A DNA stretch of 64,000 nucleotides from CBDDBK01 sp965225715 (GTDB taxonomy: Bacteria; Bacteroidota; Bacteroidia; Cytophagales; Flammeovirgaceae), in contig CBDDBK010000002.1 of NCBI GenBank assembly GCA_965225715.1, positions 1,054,001 through 1,118,000 on the forward strand, in the 5' to 3' direction. The translations under genes and the position numbers were made by a program. The stretch's first letter is position 1. The number at the start of each line of letters is the position of its first letter. Shown here one piece after another: positions 54,841 through 64,000 of this stretch. The notes beneath the pieces were generated by a model. It searched no databases and was not told the DNA's origin. It saw only the letters and a list, made by a program, of their open reading frames with translations.

Positions 54841-57800
54841 ATGGAAAAAATTAGAATACAACAAAAAGAAGGAAAAATATTTGCCCCCCTAAAGGATAAA
54901 TGGTTAATAGAAACACCCGAAGAGCTTGTAAGACAAAACTATATTTGTAAACTCGCCAATGAATACGGCTATTTATTGACTCAAATGACCCAAGAGATGA
55001 AGTTGACCAGCTCAAAAAGGGGTACAGGAAGCGCCAGAGCAGACATCATTATTTGGTTATCAGAAAAAGAAAAAAAGAAAAAAAAACACCCTTAATTATT
55101 GTAGAATGCAAGGCTCAAAATATTACAATTAGAGAGGAAGATTATTTTCAAGGACAAAACTATGCTTACTTTTCGGGAGCTAAGTTTTTCGTTACCACTA
55201 ACGAAAAAGAAACTAAATACTTTCAAGTTATACATGGCATAGTTCCTAAGCAATTGGGAAATGAGATCATCGGAATTCCAAAAGCAACGGATTTAAAAGA
55301 TAACAAAAAAATAGAAAAACTTTTAAATGCAACAAAAGCGTTTGAACGAGATGAGTTTGCCAAACTTCTGTTTGCTTGCCATAATATCATACGAAATAAT
55401 GATAAATATTCGCCCGAAATGGCATTCGATGAAATATCTAAAATTCTCTTTATTAAAATTTGGTATGAAAGGAGGCAAGACAGAGGTAGAATATTTTCAC
55501 TTGAGAAGTTCAGAGAACTGAAAAAATCCAACGACGAAATTGCCGTAGAAAATGACAAACCTTTTTATCAAAAAATTTTTGAAAATGTAAAAAAAGATTA
55601 CGCCACCCAAGACCTATTTGATAAGAACGATGTCATCAAACTTAGGGAAAATAGTATCGAATCTATTATCCAAAAATTGGAAAAATATAATCTTTCTGAT
55701 ACGTCTGACGATGTTAAGGGAATAGCTTTTGAAGAATTTTTAGGTAAAACGTTTAGAGGTGAATTGGGTCAATTTTTTACCCCAAGAACACTGGTAGACT
55801 TTATGGTAGAAGTCCTCGATCCAAAAGAAATGGAAATAATATGTGACCCATGTTGTGGTAGTGGAGGTTTTTTGATAAAAGCTTTTGAATATGTGCGTGA
55901 ACGTATAGAAAAAGAAATACAACAAGAAAAAGAGAAAATCAAACAACGCTATTTTAACAAAAATTTTGAACAAGCATCAGAAAAAGAAAAAAACCAAATA
56001 ACTCAAAAAGTTAATCAGCTTTTATCTAAACTCAATGAAGAACTTAACCCATCTAACCAAGAATCAAGGTTATACAAATTAAGTTTTTGGAGTATTTATG
56101 GAACTGATGCCAACCCACGAATGGCAAGAACGGCAAAAATGAACATGATTATGCACGGAGACGGACATGGAGGCGTACACCATAATGATGGATTGCTTAA
56201 TATAAACGGCATTTTTGAAAACCGTTTTGATGTCATTTTAACGAATCCCCCATTTGGTGCAAGAGTTGCTAAAGACCAAAAAATAACCGAAGAAGATAAA
56301 TATACAGACCAAGGAAAAATTAACTATTACACAGAACGATACGGAAATGAATACAAACAAGCTCTAAAGCAAGTTACTGAAAATGTCGATCAGCCGCTGC
56401 TGGGGTTATACGACACAGGTTCATTCAGCAGTCTAACAGAAACCCTCTTTATGGAACGTTGTCTTAGATTGCTTAAACCCGGAGGTAGAATGGGTATTGT
56501 ATTGCCCGAAGGCGTCTTAAATAATTCAGGAGGAATGCAAAAAGTAAGAAATTATTTTGAAGGAAAAGCTAAAATAATACTTATCGTTTCTATTCCTCAA
56601 GAGGTCTTTATTGCCTCCGGTGCAACCGTGAAACCAAGCCTCCTATTCTTAAAAAAACTCACTGAAAAAGAAGAAAACCAATACAAAACTGTTTTGAAAA
56701 AAGTATCCGAAAACCAAGAAAATTCGTTTAAATCAAAATATCATGAACTTAATGAGCAGATTAAGCACTGGGAAGAAAAAATAAAAATAGAAAAGGATAA
56801 AGAAAAAATTAAACCTTTAAGAGAGGGTTTAAAAAAGATAAAAAAAGAAGTCCAAACCAAAAAAAAACAATTGAATATAGAAAAAGAAGCTGCAATTAGA
56901 AAAGAGGTCAAACAAAAGTTGGATTATCAAGTACCTATTTGCGAAATCAAAAAAGCAGGAATAGACAGTAAAGGCGCCAAAATAGATAATCATCTAGTGC
57001 CTCTACTTGAAGAATACACCACTTACCGCAAAGAAAATGATCTTTGGCAAGAAAAAAATTACACCATTAATTACGATTTTATCGAAGACGAACTAAAGCG
57101 AAATACGCTACTTAATAAACCATTTGCCAAAGAGACTAAAAAAAAAAGCCTAATTTTTGAGCTTTTAAAATTTATACCTTTGAGCGAATTGGGGCTTTGG
57201 GATGTAAAAAGGTATTTAAGAAAACAATTAAGTTTCAATTACCCTACAGTAACCATTTCAGAGGTGGCAAGAAAAAATAAAAATCCTATCTCTGTTGAAA
57301 ATGAAAAAAAATACAAAAGAGTAACTGTAAAATTAAAAGGAAAAGGTGCAGTGTTAAGGGATATAAAACTCGGGAAAGAAATTAAAACCAAGTCTCAATT
57401 TTTAATAAAAAGTGGACAATTTATTTTTTCAAAAATAGATGCGAGAAATGGGGCTTTTGGAATTGTAACAAAAGCATTAGATCAGTCAATCATTACAAAT
57501 AGTTTTTCTGTTTACGATTTGCATGAAAAAAAGATTGATTTAAGTTATCTTCAGCTAATAACTTCTACAAGTTATTTTAAAAAACTTTGTGAAGAAAAAA
57601 GTAGTGGAACAACAGGAAGAAGAAATATAAGTGATAATGATTTTGTATCTTTTCAAATCCCCCTCCCCAGCTTACCCGAACAACAAACCATTTTAGAAAG
57701 ATATAAGCAAAAAGTAAAAGAAGCGGAAAGGTTGGAAAAGGAAATAGGTGGGTTTGAAGAAGAATATGAAAACGCATTATTTGATTTTTTGGGAGTTTCC

Positions 57801-58508
57801 AAAATACCAACAAAGTATAGTGTAAGCTCATTAAATTTTGTAAATTTTTCGAATACTTCTCGTTGGGGCTGTCAGTATTTACTTAATTATGAACAAAGTA
57901 AAAAACTTCTTGAAACAATAAAGTATCCCCATCAACTGCTTTCAAACCTTGTATCACTCAATCCCCAAACAAATTTTTTCAACTTAGTTCATAAAGAAAA
58001 AATTTCGTTTTTGCCAATGGAATGCGTAAGTGACTTATATGGAGAAGTGATTGAATACAGAGATGGTGACGTAAAAAGTTCGAGAGGATACACAAAGTTT
58101 AAACAGGGGGATTTGCTTTGGAGTAAAATCACACCTTGTATGCAAAATGGGAAAAGTTGCATTGTTAAAAACTTAGAAAATAGTTTTGGATATGGATCAA
58201 CCGAATTTCATATAATAAGAGAAAAAAAAGACAGCAAAATTGATTTACAGTTTTTATACCATTTGTTAAGAACTAAATATGTTCTAACAAATGCTACTTT
58301 TCATTTTACCGGTTCTGCTGGACAACAAAGGGTCCCGATTGAGTTTCTTGCAAATTTGAATATCCCCCTCCCTCCCATCGACAAACAAAATGAAATCGTT
58401 CAAGATTTGGATAAAATGCTAGCAGAAAGAAAAACGAAAGAAGCTAAAGCCCAAAGTCTACGCCAACAAGCAATACAGGAATTTGAACAGACAATTTTTA
58501 GTCAATAA
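54841..58508 (+). CDS. fused restriction-methylation-specificity enzyme, out of frame at an A9 tract
   Basis: Two frames (54841-55095 and 55053-58508) join into one 1222-residue protein if one A is added to the tract at 55078-55086. Part one (HsdR-N-like) has EELVRQNYICKLANEYGY and the nuclease aspartate in SARADIIIWL. Part two resumes with the nuclease ExK (IIVECKA). The N6-adenine MTase follows, with motif I DPCCGSGGF (about 264-272 of the second frame) and NPPF (about 398-401). A long coiled region (about 550-630) and two HsdS-like recognition domains come next, ending in IPLPSLPEQQTILERY and IPLPPIDKQNEIVQDL spacer helices. This is a type IIG-like or compact type I layout. As written the nuclease site is split; the MTase and specificity parts could still be made from an internal start (TTG 55053 or later). 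Confidence 0.82.
55078..55086 (+). other. A9 slippage tract in the R-M gene
   Basis: Nine adenines between AAAAAAG and CACCC. With A9 the upstream frame ends at TAA 55093-55095. With A10 (or A7), or after a -1 slip during transcription or translation, it joins TPLIIVECKA. The tract lies between the two catalytic halves of the nuclease. Confidence 0.75.
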
Positions 58509-58531
58509 TTCATAATTATTATAAAAAAGGT

Positions 58532-59422
58532 ATGACCGACTATTTCAATATTATTGCCTCTGCTTATCGAGATTATGCCAATTATTTATTCAAAGAAATA
58601 ACATTTCAAACACTACCTTGGTGGCACAATTATTTTTATTGGCTTCTGGTTATTTCTCTTTTTTTCTTTGGCTTGGAATGGCTAAAACCTTGGCATCAAA
58701 AACAAAGAAAATTTAGAAAAGATTTTTGGCTGGATTGCTTTTATATGGTTTTCAATTTTTTTCTATTTTCTTTGATCATTTTTAATGCTGCCTCAACCGT
58801 TGTCGTTAGCTTACTTCAGGATTTCCTAAAACTTTTTGGCATTCAAAATTTGCTTGCTTTAGAAATTCAAAACCTAGCTCTTTTTTGGTATTTTCTCATT
58901 GGGTTTGTAGTCCGCGATTTTATACAATGGTGGGTACACCGACTCTTACATCGCAGTTCATTTTTATGGCGTTTTCATAAAGTGCATCATTCGGTACAAG
59001 AAATGGGCTTTGCCGCTCATTTACGCTACCATTGGGTAGAAACAATCGTCTACCGTTCAATAGAATATATACCTTTAGCCTTACTGGGAATCGGATTAAA
59101 AGATTTTTTTATTATCCATATTTTTACCCTTGCTATTGGTCATTTCAACCATTCTAATTTTAAAATTAATATGGGTATTTTAAAATATATTTTCAATAAT
59201 CCTCAAATGCATATTTGGCATCATGCCAAGGATTTACCGTCAGAAAAAAAATATGGCGTAAATTTTGGATTAAGTTTGAGCCTATGGGATTACATTTTCA
59301 AAACCAACTATATTCCTTTCAAGGGGCAGGATATTCCGTTGGGTTTTAAAAATATCGATAAATATCCTAAAAGTTTTATCAAACAGAATATTTTTGCTTT
59401 TTCGTCAAAGTTTAAAAAATAG
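58532..59422 (+). CDS. sterol desaturase / fatty acid hydroxylase family protein
   Basis: 296 residues with four to five membrane segments (about 30-50, 68-95, 110-135, 165-195). The di-iron histidine boxes are visible: HRLLH, FHKVHH, HFNHSN and HIWHH. Family members hydroxylate or desaturate lipids in the membrane using oxygen. The substrate cannot be told. It starts 23 bases behind the R-M gene, though the functional link is doubtful. Confidence 0.85.
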   Translation: MTDYFNIIASAYRDYANYLFKEITFQTLPWWHNYFYWLLVISLFFFGLEWLKPWHQKQRKFRKDFWLDCFYMVFNFFLFSLIIFNAASTVVVSLLQDFLKLFGIQNLLALEIQNLALFWYFLIGFVVRDFIQWWVHRLLHRSSFLWRFHKVHHSVQEMGFAAHLRYHWVETIVYRSIEYIPLALLGIGLKDFFIIHIFTLAIGHFNHSNFKINMGILKYIFNNPQMHIWHHAKDLPSEKKYGVNFGLSLSLWDYIFKTNYIPFKGQDIPLGFKNIDKYPKSFIKQNIFAFSSKFKK

Positions 59423-59595
59423 CTGTTTTTTTGAAAAAGATTTTTTTAACGCAATAGCAATTAAAATATAATAATTTGAGAATTAAATTTTTTATATTCT
59501 AAAACTAGAAAAAATGCAAGTAATAACCCGATTAAAACTTAAAGTGAAAATTGCTGTTTTTTTATAAGAAAACCCTTTAACGATTATAACTTCGC

Positions 59596-60639
59596 ATGCG
59601 TGATGACTATTTAGATGCCAATTCCAAAGACCAATCTTTGGAAGAAAAAGATATAGAACGCCATTTGAGACCTAAACGCTTTGATGATTTTACGGGACAA
59701 TCTCAAAATTTAGAAAACTTAAAAATTTTTGTTCAAGCCGCTAGAAAACGCTCAGAAGCTTTAGACCATCTTCTTTTTCATGGGCCGCCGGGTCTGGGAA
59801 AAACGACTCTTTCGCATATTATTGCCAATGAAATGCAAGTCCAAATAAAAATTACTTCGGGACCTGTTTTGGAAAAACCAAGTGACCTTGCTGGGCTATT
59901 AACAAATTTAGAAAAAAATGATGTTTTATTTATAGATGAAATACATCGATTAAATCCTGTGATAGAAGAATATTTATATTCTGCTATGGAAGATTATGTT
60001 ATTGATATTATTTTGGATACAGGACCAAATGCTCGCAGTATTCAAATTTCTTTAAATCCATTTACCTTAGTAGGTGCAACCACGCGTTCCGGTATGCTTA
60101 CAGCACCTTTACGTGCCAGATTTGGCATTAATCTAAGACTTAATTATTATACAACTCAAGAATTAATAAAAATTGTTAAGCGTTCTACATTATTATTAAA
60201 ATCTGAAATTACCGATTCGGCTGCCGAGGAAATTGCTAAAAGAAGTAGAGGTACACCGCGTATAGCCAATAACTTACTCCGACGCACTCGTGATTTTGCC
60301 GATGTAAAAGGGGATGGTATTATTAATCAAGCTATTGCAGAATTTGCCCTAAATGCCCTTCATGTAGACAAATTAGGTCTAGATGAAATGGATAATAAAA
60401 TATTAAAAACCATTATTAATAATTTCAAAGGAGGACCTGTTGGGCTTTCTACTATAGCAACTGCTTGTAGTGAAGACAAGGAAACTATAGAAGAAGTTTA
60501 TGAACCTTTTTTGATTCAAGAAGGCTTTATTAAACGAACTTTACGGGGCAGAGAAGCCACTCAAAAAGCCTATTTACACCTCAATATTTCAACTAAAGAC
60601 TCCTCAGATTTATTTAAGCCTATAGGAAGAGAAAAGTAA
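59596..60639 (+). CDS. ruvB: Holliday junction DNA helicase RuvB
   Basis: 347 residues, full length. LRPKRFDDFTGQ near the N-terminus, Walker A FHGPPGLGKTTLS, Walker B LFIDEIHRL, sensor GATTRSGMLTAPLRARFG, arginine-finger region RSRGTPRIANNLLRR, and the C-terminal winged helix (GFIKRTLRGREAT). It drives branch migration with RuvA during recombination repair. ruvA and ruvC are not adjacent. Confidence 0.97.
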   Translation: MRDDYLDANSKDQSLEEKDIERHLRPKRFDDFTGQSQNLENLKIFVQAARKRSEALDHLLFHGPPGLGKTTLSHIIANEMQVQIKITSGPVLEKPSDLAGLLTNLEKNDVLFIDEIHRLNPVIEEYLYSAMEDYVIDIILDTGPNARSIQISLNPFTLVGATTRSGMLTAPLRARFGINLRLNYYTTQELIKIVKRSTLLLKSEITDSAAEEIAKRSRGTPRIANNLLRRTRDFADVKGDGIINQAIAEFALNALHVDKLGLDEMDNKILKTIINNFKGGPVGLSTIATACSEDKETIEEVYEPFLIQEGFIKRTLRGREATQKAYLHLNISTKDSSDLFKPIGREK

Positions 60640-60663
60640 CATTTATATTTAAAAAAAACTATT

Positions 60664-60700
60664 TATAGTCGCTCCATTTGAAAAAAGGATTTTTGAAAAT
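60664..60700 (+). repeat. left-end fragment of the TATAG repeat
   Basis: TATAGTCGCTCCATTTGAAA followed by AAAGGATTTTTGAAAATTAT; the right part is missing. It lies between ruvB and the CDGSH gene 3' end. Confidence 0.55.
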
Positions 60701-60703
60701 TAT

Positions 60704-60940
60704 CTACAATTTACTGTGGGCACCATCACAGTACGGTTGATTTCTGGTATGTTTACAGGTGCAAAATGCCACCCGTTTTTTAGATTTTATATCGATCTTA
60801 TAAGGCATAAAATTAGTGCCTTTATGGGCTCCGTCACAATACGGTTGGTTTTGACTTTTTCCACAAGTACACCACCAATAAGTGCCTGCTTCTACTTCAA
60901 GAATGAGAGGAGTCTTTTGAGAAATAGTTGGTCTTTTCAT
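60704..60940 (-). CDS. CDGSH iron-sulfur domain protein, tandem domains
   Basis: 78 residues with two 3Cys-1His [2Fe-2S] motifs: CTCGKSQNQPYCDGAH and CTCKHTRNQPYCDGAH. Both are complete, so it should bind two clusters. Such small prokaryotic proteins are thought to act in iron-sulfur or redox handling in the cytoplasm. The gene is alone on its strand. The 470-base gap downstream to the helicase holds one full TATAG repeat and otherwise AT-rich DNA. Confidence 0.92.
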   Translation of the reverse strand: MKRPTISQKTPLILEVEAGTYWWCTCGKSQNQPYCDGAHKGTNFMPYKIDIKSKKRVAFCTCKHTRNQPYCDGAHSKL

Positions 60941-61174
60941 AATGAGTACTTATTTAAAATAAAGGCCTTGGTTTATTATAAGTCATTTAAAGATAGCTTT
61001 TTAAAGTTATTGAATTCATTTTAGTTTATACATATAGTAAAATATTTATTATCAACAACTTATGAATTTATATGCATAAAATAAAAAATTGGTAAATGCA
61101 ATTGTGTATAATTGCATTTATTTTTTAGGTCATAGCATAAGATTAAACTGATTAAATATTTTCTAATTTCTAAT

Positions 61175-61266
61175 TATAGTCAACTCACTTGAAAAAAGGA
61201 TTTTTAAAGGGTTTAACGAATTGGTTTTGAAAATGACGGTTTCCGAGATAAAATAGCATTGCTATA
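61175..61266 (+). repeat. TATAG-ended intergenic repeat, best forward copy
   Basis: TATAGTCAACTCACTTGAAA at the left, core AAGGATTTTTAAAGGGTTTA and GGTTTTGAAAATGACGG, end AATAGCATTGCTATA. 92 bases, close to the family consensus. It lies 146 bases before the DEAD-box gene. Confidence 0.8.
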
Positions 61267-61412
61267 AATTCAAAGTACGGAGTATAAAAAGATATTAAAA
61301 ATAGTAGTTTTTTTGTTGTAAACTATAGTAAAGTCAGATTATATAAATTTAGACTATTTAGAAATAAGTTATTAAAGATTAATATTTAAGTAAATAATTA
61401 GAATAGAACATA

Positions 61413-62945
61413 ATGACATTTGAAAATCTCAATATTATTGCCCCTATATTAAAAGCGCTTAAAGATAAAAATTATACAGAACCTACCCTAATACAAGAAA
61501 AGGCTATTCCGCTTATTCTGAAAAAAAATGACATAATGGGCTCTGCTCAAACGGGAACAGGAAAAACCGCAGCCTTTGCTATTCCAATTATTCAAATTAT
61601 TGAAAATGAAAATGGTAATAGAAAAAGAAAACCTCAAATCAGAACATTGATTATAACGCCAACACGAGAATTAGCCATTCAAATAGACGATAATATTAGA
61701 CGTTATTCAAGGTATACAGGAATACGCCATGCCGTTATCTTTGGAGGTGTAAACCAGATTAATCAAGTTAGAAAGTTAAGACGAGGCGTGCATATACTTG
61801 TTGCTACGCCGGGAAGGTTACTAGATTTAATTGACCAAGGTATTATAAGCTTAGCCAGAATAAAGGAATTTGTGCTTGATGAAGCAGATACTATGTTTGA
61901 TATGGGATTTATTCATGACATTAAAAAAGTTTTAAGAATGCTTCCTGAAGATAAACAATCGTTATTTTTTTCGGCTACAATGCCAAGAAATATTATAGAC
62001 CTTGCACGAAAAATTTTAAAAAATCCTGAAAAAATTATAATAAGTCCAGATTCTTCAACTGCTGAAACCGTTCAACAGTACGTTTATTATACAAATAGAA
62101 GTAGTAAGAAAGATTTACTAATTCATATACTCCAAAATTTAGAAAGGGAGCGGGTTTTATTATTTTCTAAAACAAAACATGGAGCAGATAAGATAACAGA
62201 GCATTTAAAAAGAAATAAAGTAAAATCCGCAGCAATACATGGTAATAAACCTCAGCGACAAAGGCAACGGGTTTTAAAACAATTTAAAGATGATGAAATT
62301 AGAGTTTTAGTTGCCACTGATATTGCCGCTAGAGGTATCGATATTGATAAATTAAAATATGTTATTAATTACGATATACCCAATGTCACCGACTCTTATA
62401 TTCATAGAATTGGCAGGTCTGGACGAGCAGGAGAACAAGGAAATGCCATATCTATTTCTGAACCTGAAGAAAATTATTATATAAAAGATATTGAAAGATC
62501 GATAAATAAAAAGATAACCGTTATTGCTGATAACCCTTATCCTCAAACAGAAAAACCAAAACAACAACAAGGAAAAGGGTCACGGAATAGAGAACGGTCA
62601 CGAAGGGGCGCTTATCGTCAAGGAAACCCCAATACTTATAGCAGTAGAAATAGAGATTATAGGAGTGGAAATAGAAGCTATAATGATCGGGATAATCAGG
62701 ATTATAGAAATGGAAACAGAAGCTATAATGATCGGGATAATCAGGATTATAGAAATGGAAACAGAAGCTATAATGATCGGGATAATCAGGATTATAGAAA
62801 TGGAAATAGAAGCTATAATGATCGAGATAATCAAGGAGATCGAAATTATAAAGGTAGAAAGAATAATAAACCAAGAAGGCCTTTTAAATCAAAACCTTCT
62901 GTTAGACCAACTTCTTCAAAATCTTATAAATCAAAGAAATATTAA
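61413..62945 (+). CDS. DEAD-box RNA helicase with basic repeat tail
   Basis: 510 residues. Helicase motifs in order: Q motif (TLIQEKAIPLIL), I SAQTGTGKTAAF, Ia TPTRELA, II DEADTMFD, III SAT, IV LLFSKTK, V TDIAARGID, VI HRIGRSGRAG. The core ends near 370. The tail is arginine, asparagine, tyrosine and glycine rich with a 15-residue unit (DYRNGNRSYNDRDNQ) four times, then a lysine-rich end. The type is RhlE/CsdA-like, serving ribosome assembly or RNA decay, especially in the cold. The exact paralogue cannot be set. Confidence 0.92.
   Translation: MTFENLNIIAPILKALKDKNYTEPTLIQEKAIPLILKKNDIMGSAQTGTGKTAAFAIPIIQIIENENGNRKRKPQIRTLIITPTRELAIQIDDNIRRYSRYTGIRHAVIFGGVNQINQVRKLRRGVHILVATPGRLLDLIDQGIISLARIKEFVLDEADTMFDMGFIHDIKKVLRMLPEDKQSLFFSATMPRNIIDLARKILKNPEKIIISPDSSTAETVQQYVYYTNRSSKKDLLIHILQNLERERVLLFSKTKHGADKITEHLKRNKVKSAAIHGNKPQRQRQRVLKQFKDDEIRVLVATDIAARGIDIDKLKYVINYDIPNVTDSYIHRIGRSGRAGEQGNAISISEPEENYYIKDIERSINKKITVIADNPYPQTEKPKQQQGKGSRNRERSRRGAYRQGNPNTYSSRNRDYRSGNRSYNDRDNQDYRNGNRSYNDRDNQDYRNGNRSYNDRDNQDYRNGNRSYNDRDNQGDRNYKGRKNNKPRRPFKSKPSVRPTSSKSYKSKKY
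62655..62834 (+). repeat. 45-bp tandem repeat, four units, in the helicase tail
   Basis: Units at 62655, 62700, 62745 and 62790 are nearly identical in DNA, including silent positions. This points to recent unit gain, and the number probably varies between strains. In-frame changes only. Confidence 0.92.
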
Positions 62946-62974
62946 ATTTGATTGAAATTTTTATTAGACTGAAC

Positions 62975-63883
62975 ATGCCATATTTTATCTTATTTTTAAA
63001 AGGTCTTATTATTGGTTTAGCCAATGTTGTTCCTGGTGTTTCAGGAGGTACCATGGCTTTATTATTGGGTATTTATGAAAAATTAATAGAGCAACTTAAA
63101 GCCTTAAATTTTAAAATGTTAAAACTACTCATCAAAGGCAATTTTAAAACCGTATCCCAACATATAGATTTTAGCTTTTTGATTTTTATTTTTATAGGTC
63201 TTGGGTTTAGTGTTATTGGTATCTCCAAACTATTGGAATGGTTATACACCAATTACCGCGTCCTAACTTTAGCCTTCTTTTTTGGCTTGGTAGCTGCTTC
63301 GGTTGGCTCGGTAAGCAAAAGTGTATCACCTTGGACATGGAAAAATACCTCTTTTGTTGTTGTTGGCACACTCATAGGAGCTTGGATTGTAACTTTAAAC
63401 CCTAATACCCCCAATCCCAATACTATATATATATTTCTTTGTGGAATAATTGCCATTATCAGTATGATTTTACCCGGTTTGTCGGGGTCTTTTATTTTAT
63501 TGGTTATGGGGAATTATTTCTTGATTTTAAAAGCCCTTAATCATTTGGATTTTTCCATTCTCATACCTTTTATAGCTGGCTGTGCCGTCGGTTTGATTTC
63601 TTTTAGTCATTTTCTTTCTTGGCTTCTGAAAAATTATAAAAATCAAACCTTATCTTTTTTAATAGGATTTATAGTTGCTTCATTATTAGTACTTTGGCCT
63701 TGGTCAAAAACCCTTATTTCTAGTAAAATCATAGGTGATAAAACTAAAGATGTGATCACTGGTTATGATTATTATTTACCTATCTTAGGACAAGAATTAT
63801 TTTTGGCTACTATCGTTTCTGGTATTGCATTTTTGCTTATTATTTTTGGAGAAAAATTTATACATATCAACGATAAACGGTAA
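62975..63883 (+). CDS. DUF368 family undecaprenyl-phosphate transporter (PopT-like)
   Basis: From ATG 62975, 302 residues; a TTG at 62948 gives nine more that show no similarity. About eight membrane segments. The two family motifs are inverted halves of one another: GLANVVPGVSGGTMALLLGI at about 12-31 and MILPGLSGSFILLVMGNY in the middle. DUF368 proteins have been shown to return the C55-phosphate lipid carrier across the membrane for wall and polysaccharide synthesis. It begins 29 bases after the helicase stop, so co-transcription is likely. Confidence 0.82.
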   Translation: MPYFILFLKGLIIGLANVVPGVSGGTMALLLGIYEKLIEQLKALNFKMLKLLIKGNFKTVSQHIDFSFLIFIFIGLGFSVIGISKLLEWLYTNYRVLTLAFFFGLVAASVGSVSKSVSPWTWKNTSFVVVGTLIGAWIVTLNPNTPNPNTIYIFLCGIIAIISMILPGLSGSFILLVMGNYFLILKALNHLDFSILIPFIAGCAVGLISFSHFLSWLLKNYKNQTLSFLIGFIVASLLVLWPWSKTLISSKIIGDKTKDVITGYDYYLPILGQELFLATIVSGIAFLLIIFGEKFIHINDKR

Positions 63884-63954
63884 AATATAAGTGCATTTTT
63901 TTAATTTAAAAAATTGATTTTAAGTATATTAACTTTTATATTTTATCCTTATTA

Positions 63955-64000
63955 ATGGACTATTATTTAAAAAAAATAACCCTTCTAAACTTCAAAAACT
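63955..64000 (+). CDS. recF: start of recF (cut by window edge)
   Basis: ATG at 63955 opens MDYYLKKITLLNFKN, matching the conserved N-terminus of RecF (YLKKLxLxNFKNY), the SMC-like ATPase that loads RecA at gaps. Only 15 codons are visible, so the call rests on this motif alone. Confidence 0.6.
   Translation, partial: MDYYLKKITLLNFKN

Noticed and set aside
62521..62955. Long antisense and +1-frame open frames over the helicase tail
   Set aside because: They are by-products of the 45-bp repeat; low-complexity isoleucine/serine or phenylalanine/tyrosine strings without start signals.
1..64000. tRNA, rRNA, riboswitch and replication-origin signals
   Set aside because: No cloverleaf with a CCA-end context, rRNA segment or known riboswitch core was found by eye in the gaps; recF at the very end hints that dnaN/dnaA could lie nearby, but no DnaA-box cluster is visible.

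Overview
The window is AT-rich chromosomal DNA of a Bacteroidota bacterium. The evidence is a GWxTD-domain protein, a giant secreted protein ending in a type IX secretion (T9SS) sorting domain, a BspA-like (DUF285) lipoprotein, a CNNM/CBS protein of the GldE type, a TrkH of the long Bacteroidota form, and several TAnnTTTG -7 boxes. Order and genus cannot be read from the sequence. No tRNA or rRNA gene and no CRISPR array was seen.

Layout. Positions 1-20,633 are mostly housekeeping genes: 5' end of rmlB, GldE-like protein, GWxTD protein, amidase, yaaA, trpB, a xylose isomerase homologue that has lost most metal ligands, rsmE, trkH/ktrB, a lipoprotein, pgk, a cadherin/Kelch surface gene split by a 310-bp tandem duplication, trhO, era and an Omp85-like protein. 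Positions 20,937-36,263 hold sod, a decayed IS256-type element, a truncated lipoprotein gene, the 2271-residue T9SS protein, the DUF285 lipoprotein and a TPR histidine kinase/LytTR regulator pair. Positions 36,500-40,100 are accessory: a TOPRIM-like gene, a dcd fragment, a dead IS630 and a formylglycine-generating-enzyme-fold (FGE) protein whose 3' end looks like the variable repeat of a diversity-generating retroelement.

Positions 40,351-58,508 are the most unusual part. Right behind trpE lie six tandem beta-class DNA methyltransferase genes. They share near-identical N-terminal (about 151 residues) and C-terminal (191 residues) segments but carry six unrelated central target-recognition segments. 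All end in a GIY-YIG-like (T5orf172/MUG113-type) domain. A truncated seventh copy abuts a frameshifted, GC-richer serine recombinase gene. Two PIN-type toxin-antitoxin modules flank pyrH, and a fused restriction-methylation-specificity gene follows whose frame is broken exactly at an A9 tract. Together this looks like a defence or phase-variation island set among core genes. The rest (58,532-64,000) is core again: a fatty-acid hydroxylase, ruvB, a CDGSH protein, a DEAD-box helicase, a DUF368 lipid-carrier transporter and the first codons of recF.

Two features tie the window together. First, a 90-96-bp intergenic repeat with TATAG ends occurs in at least nine near-complete copies plus several fragments, always between genes. 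Second, several genes sit one recombination or slippage event from a changed product: the MTase array, the 310-bp duplication, the A9 tract in the R-M gene and the candidate hypervariable FGE gene.
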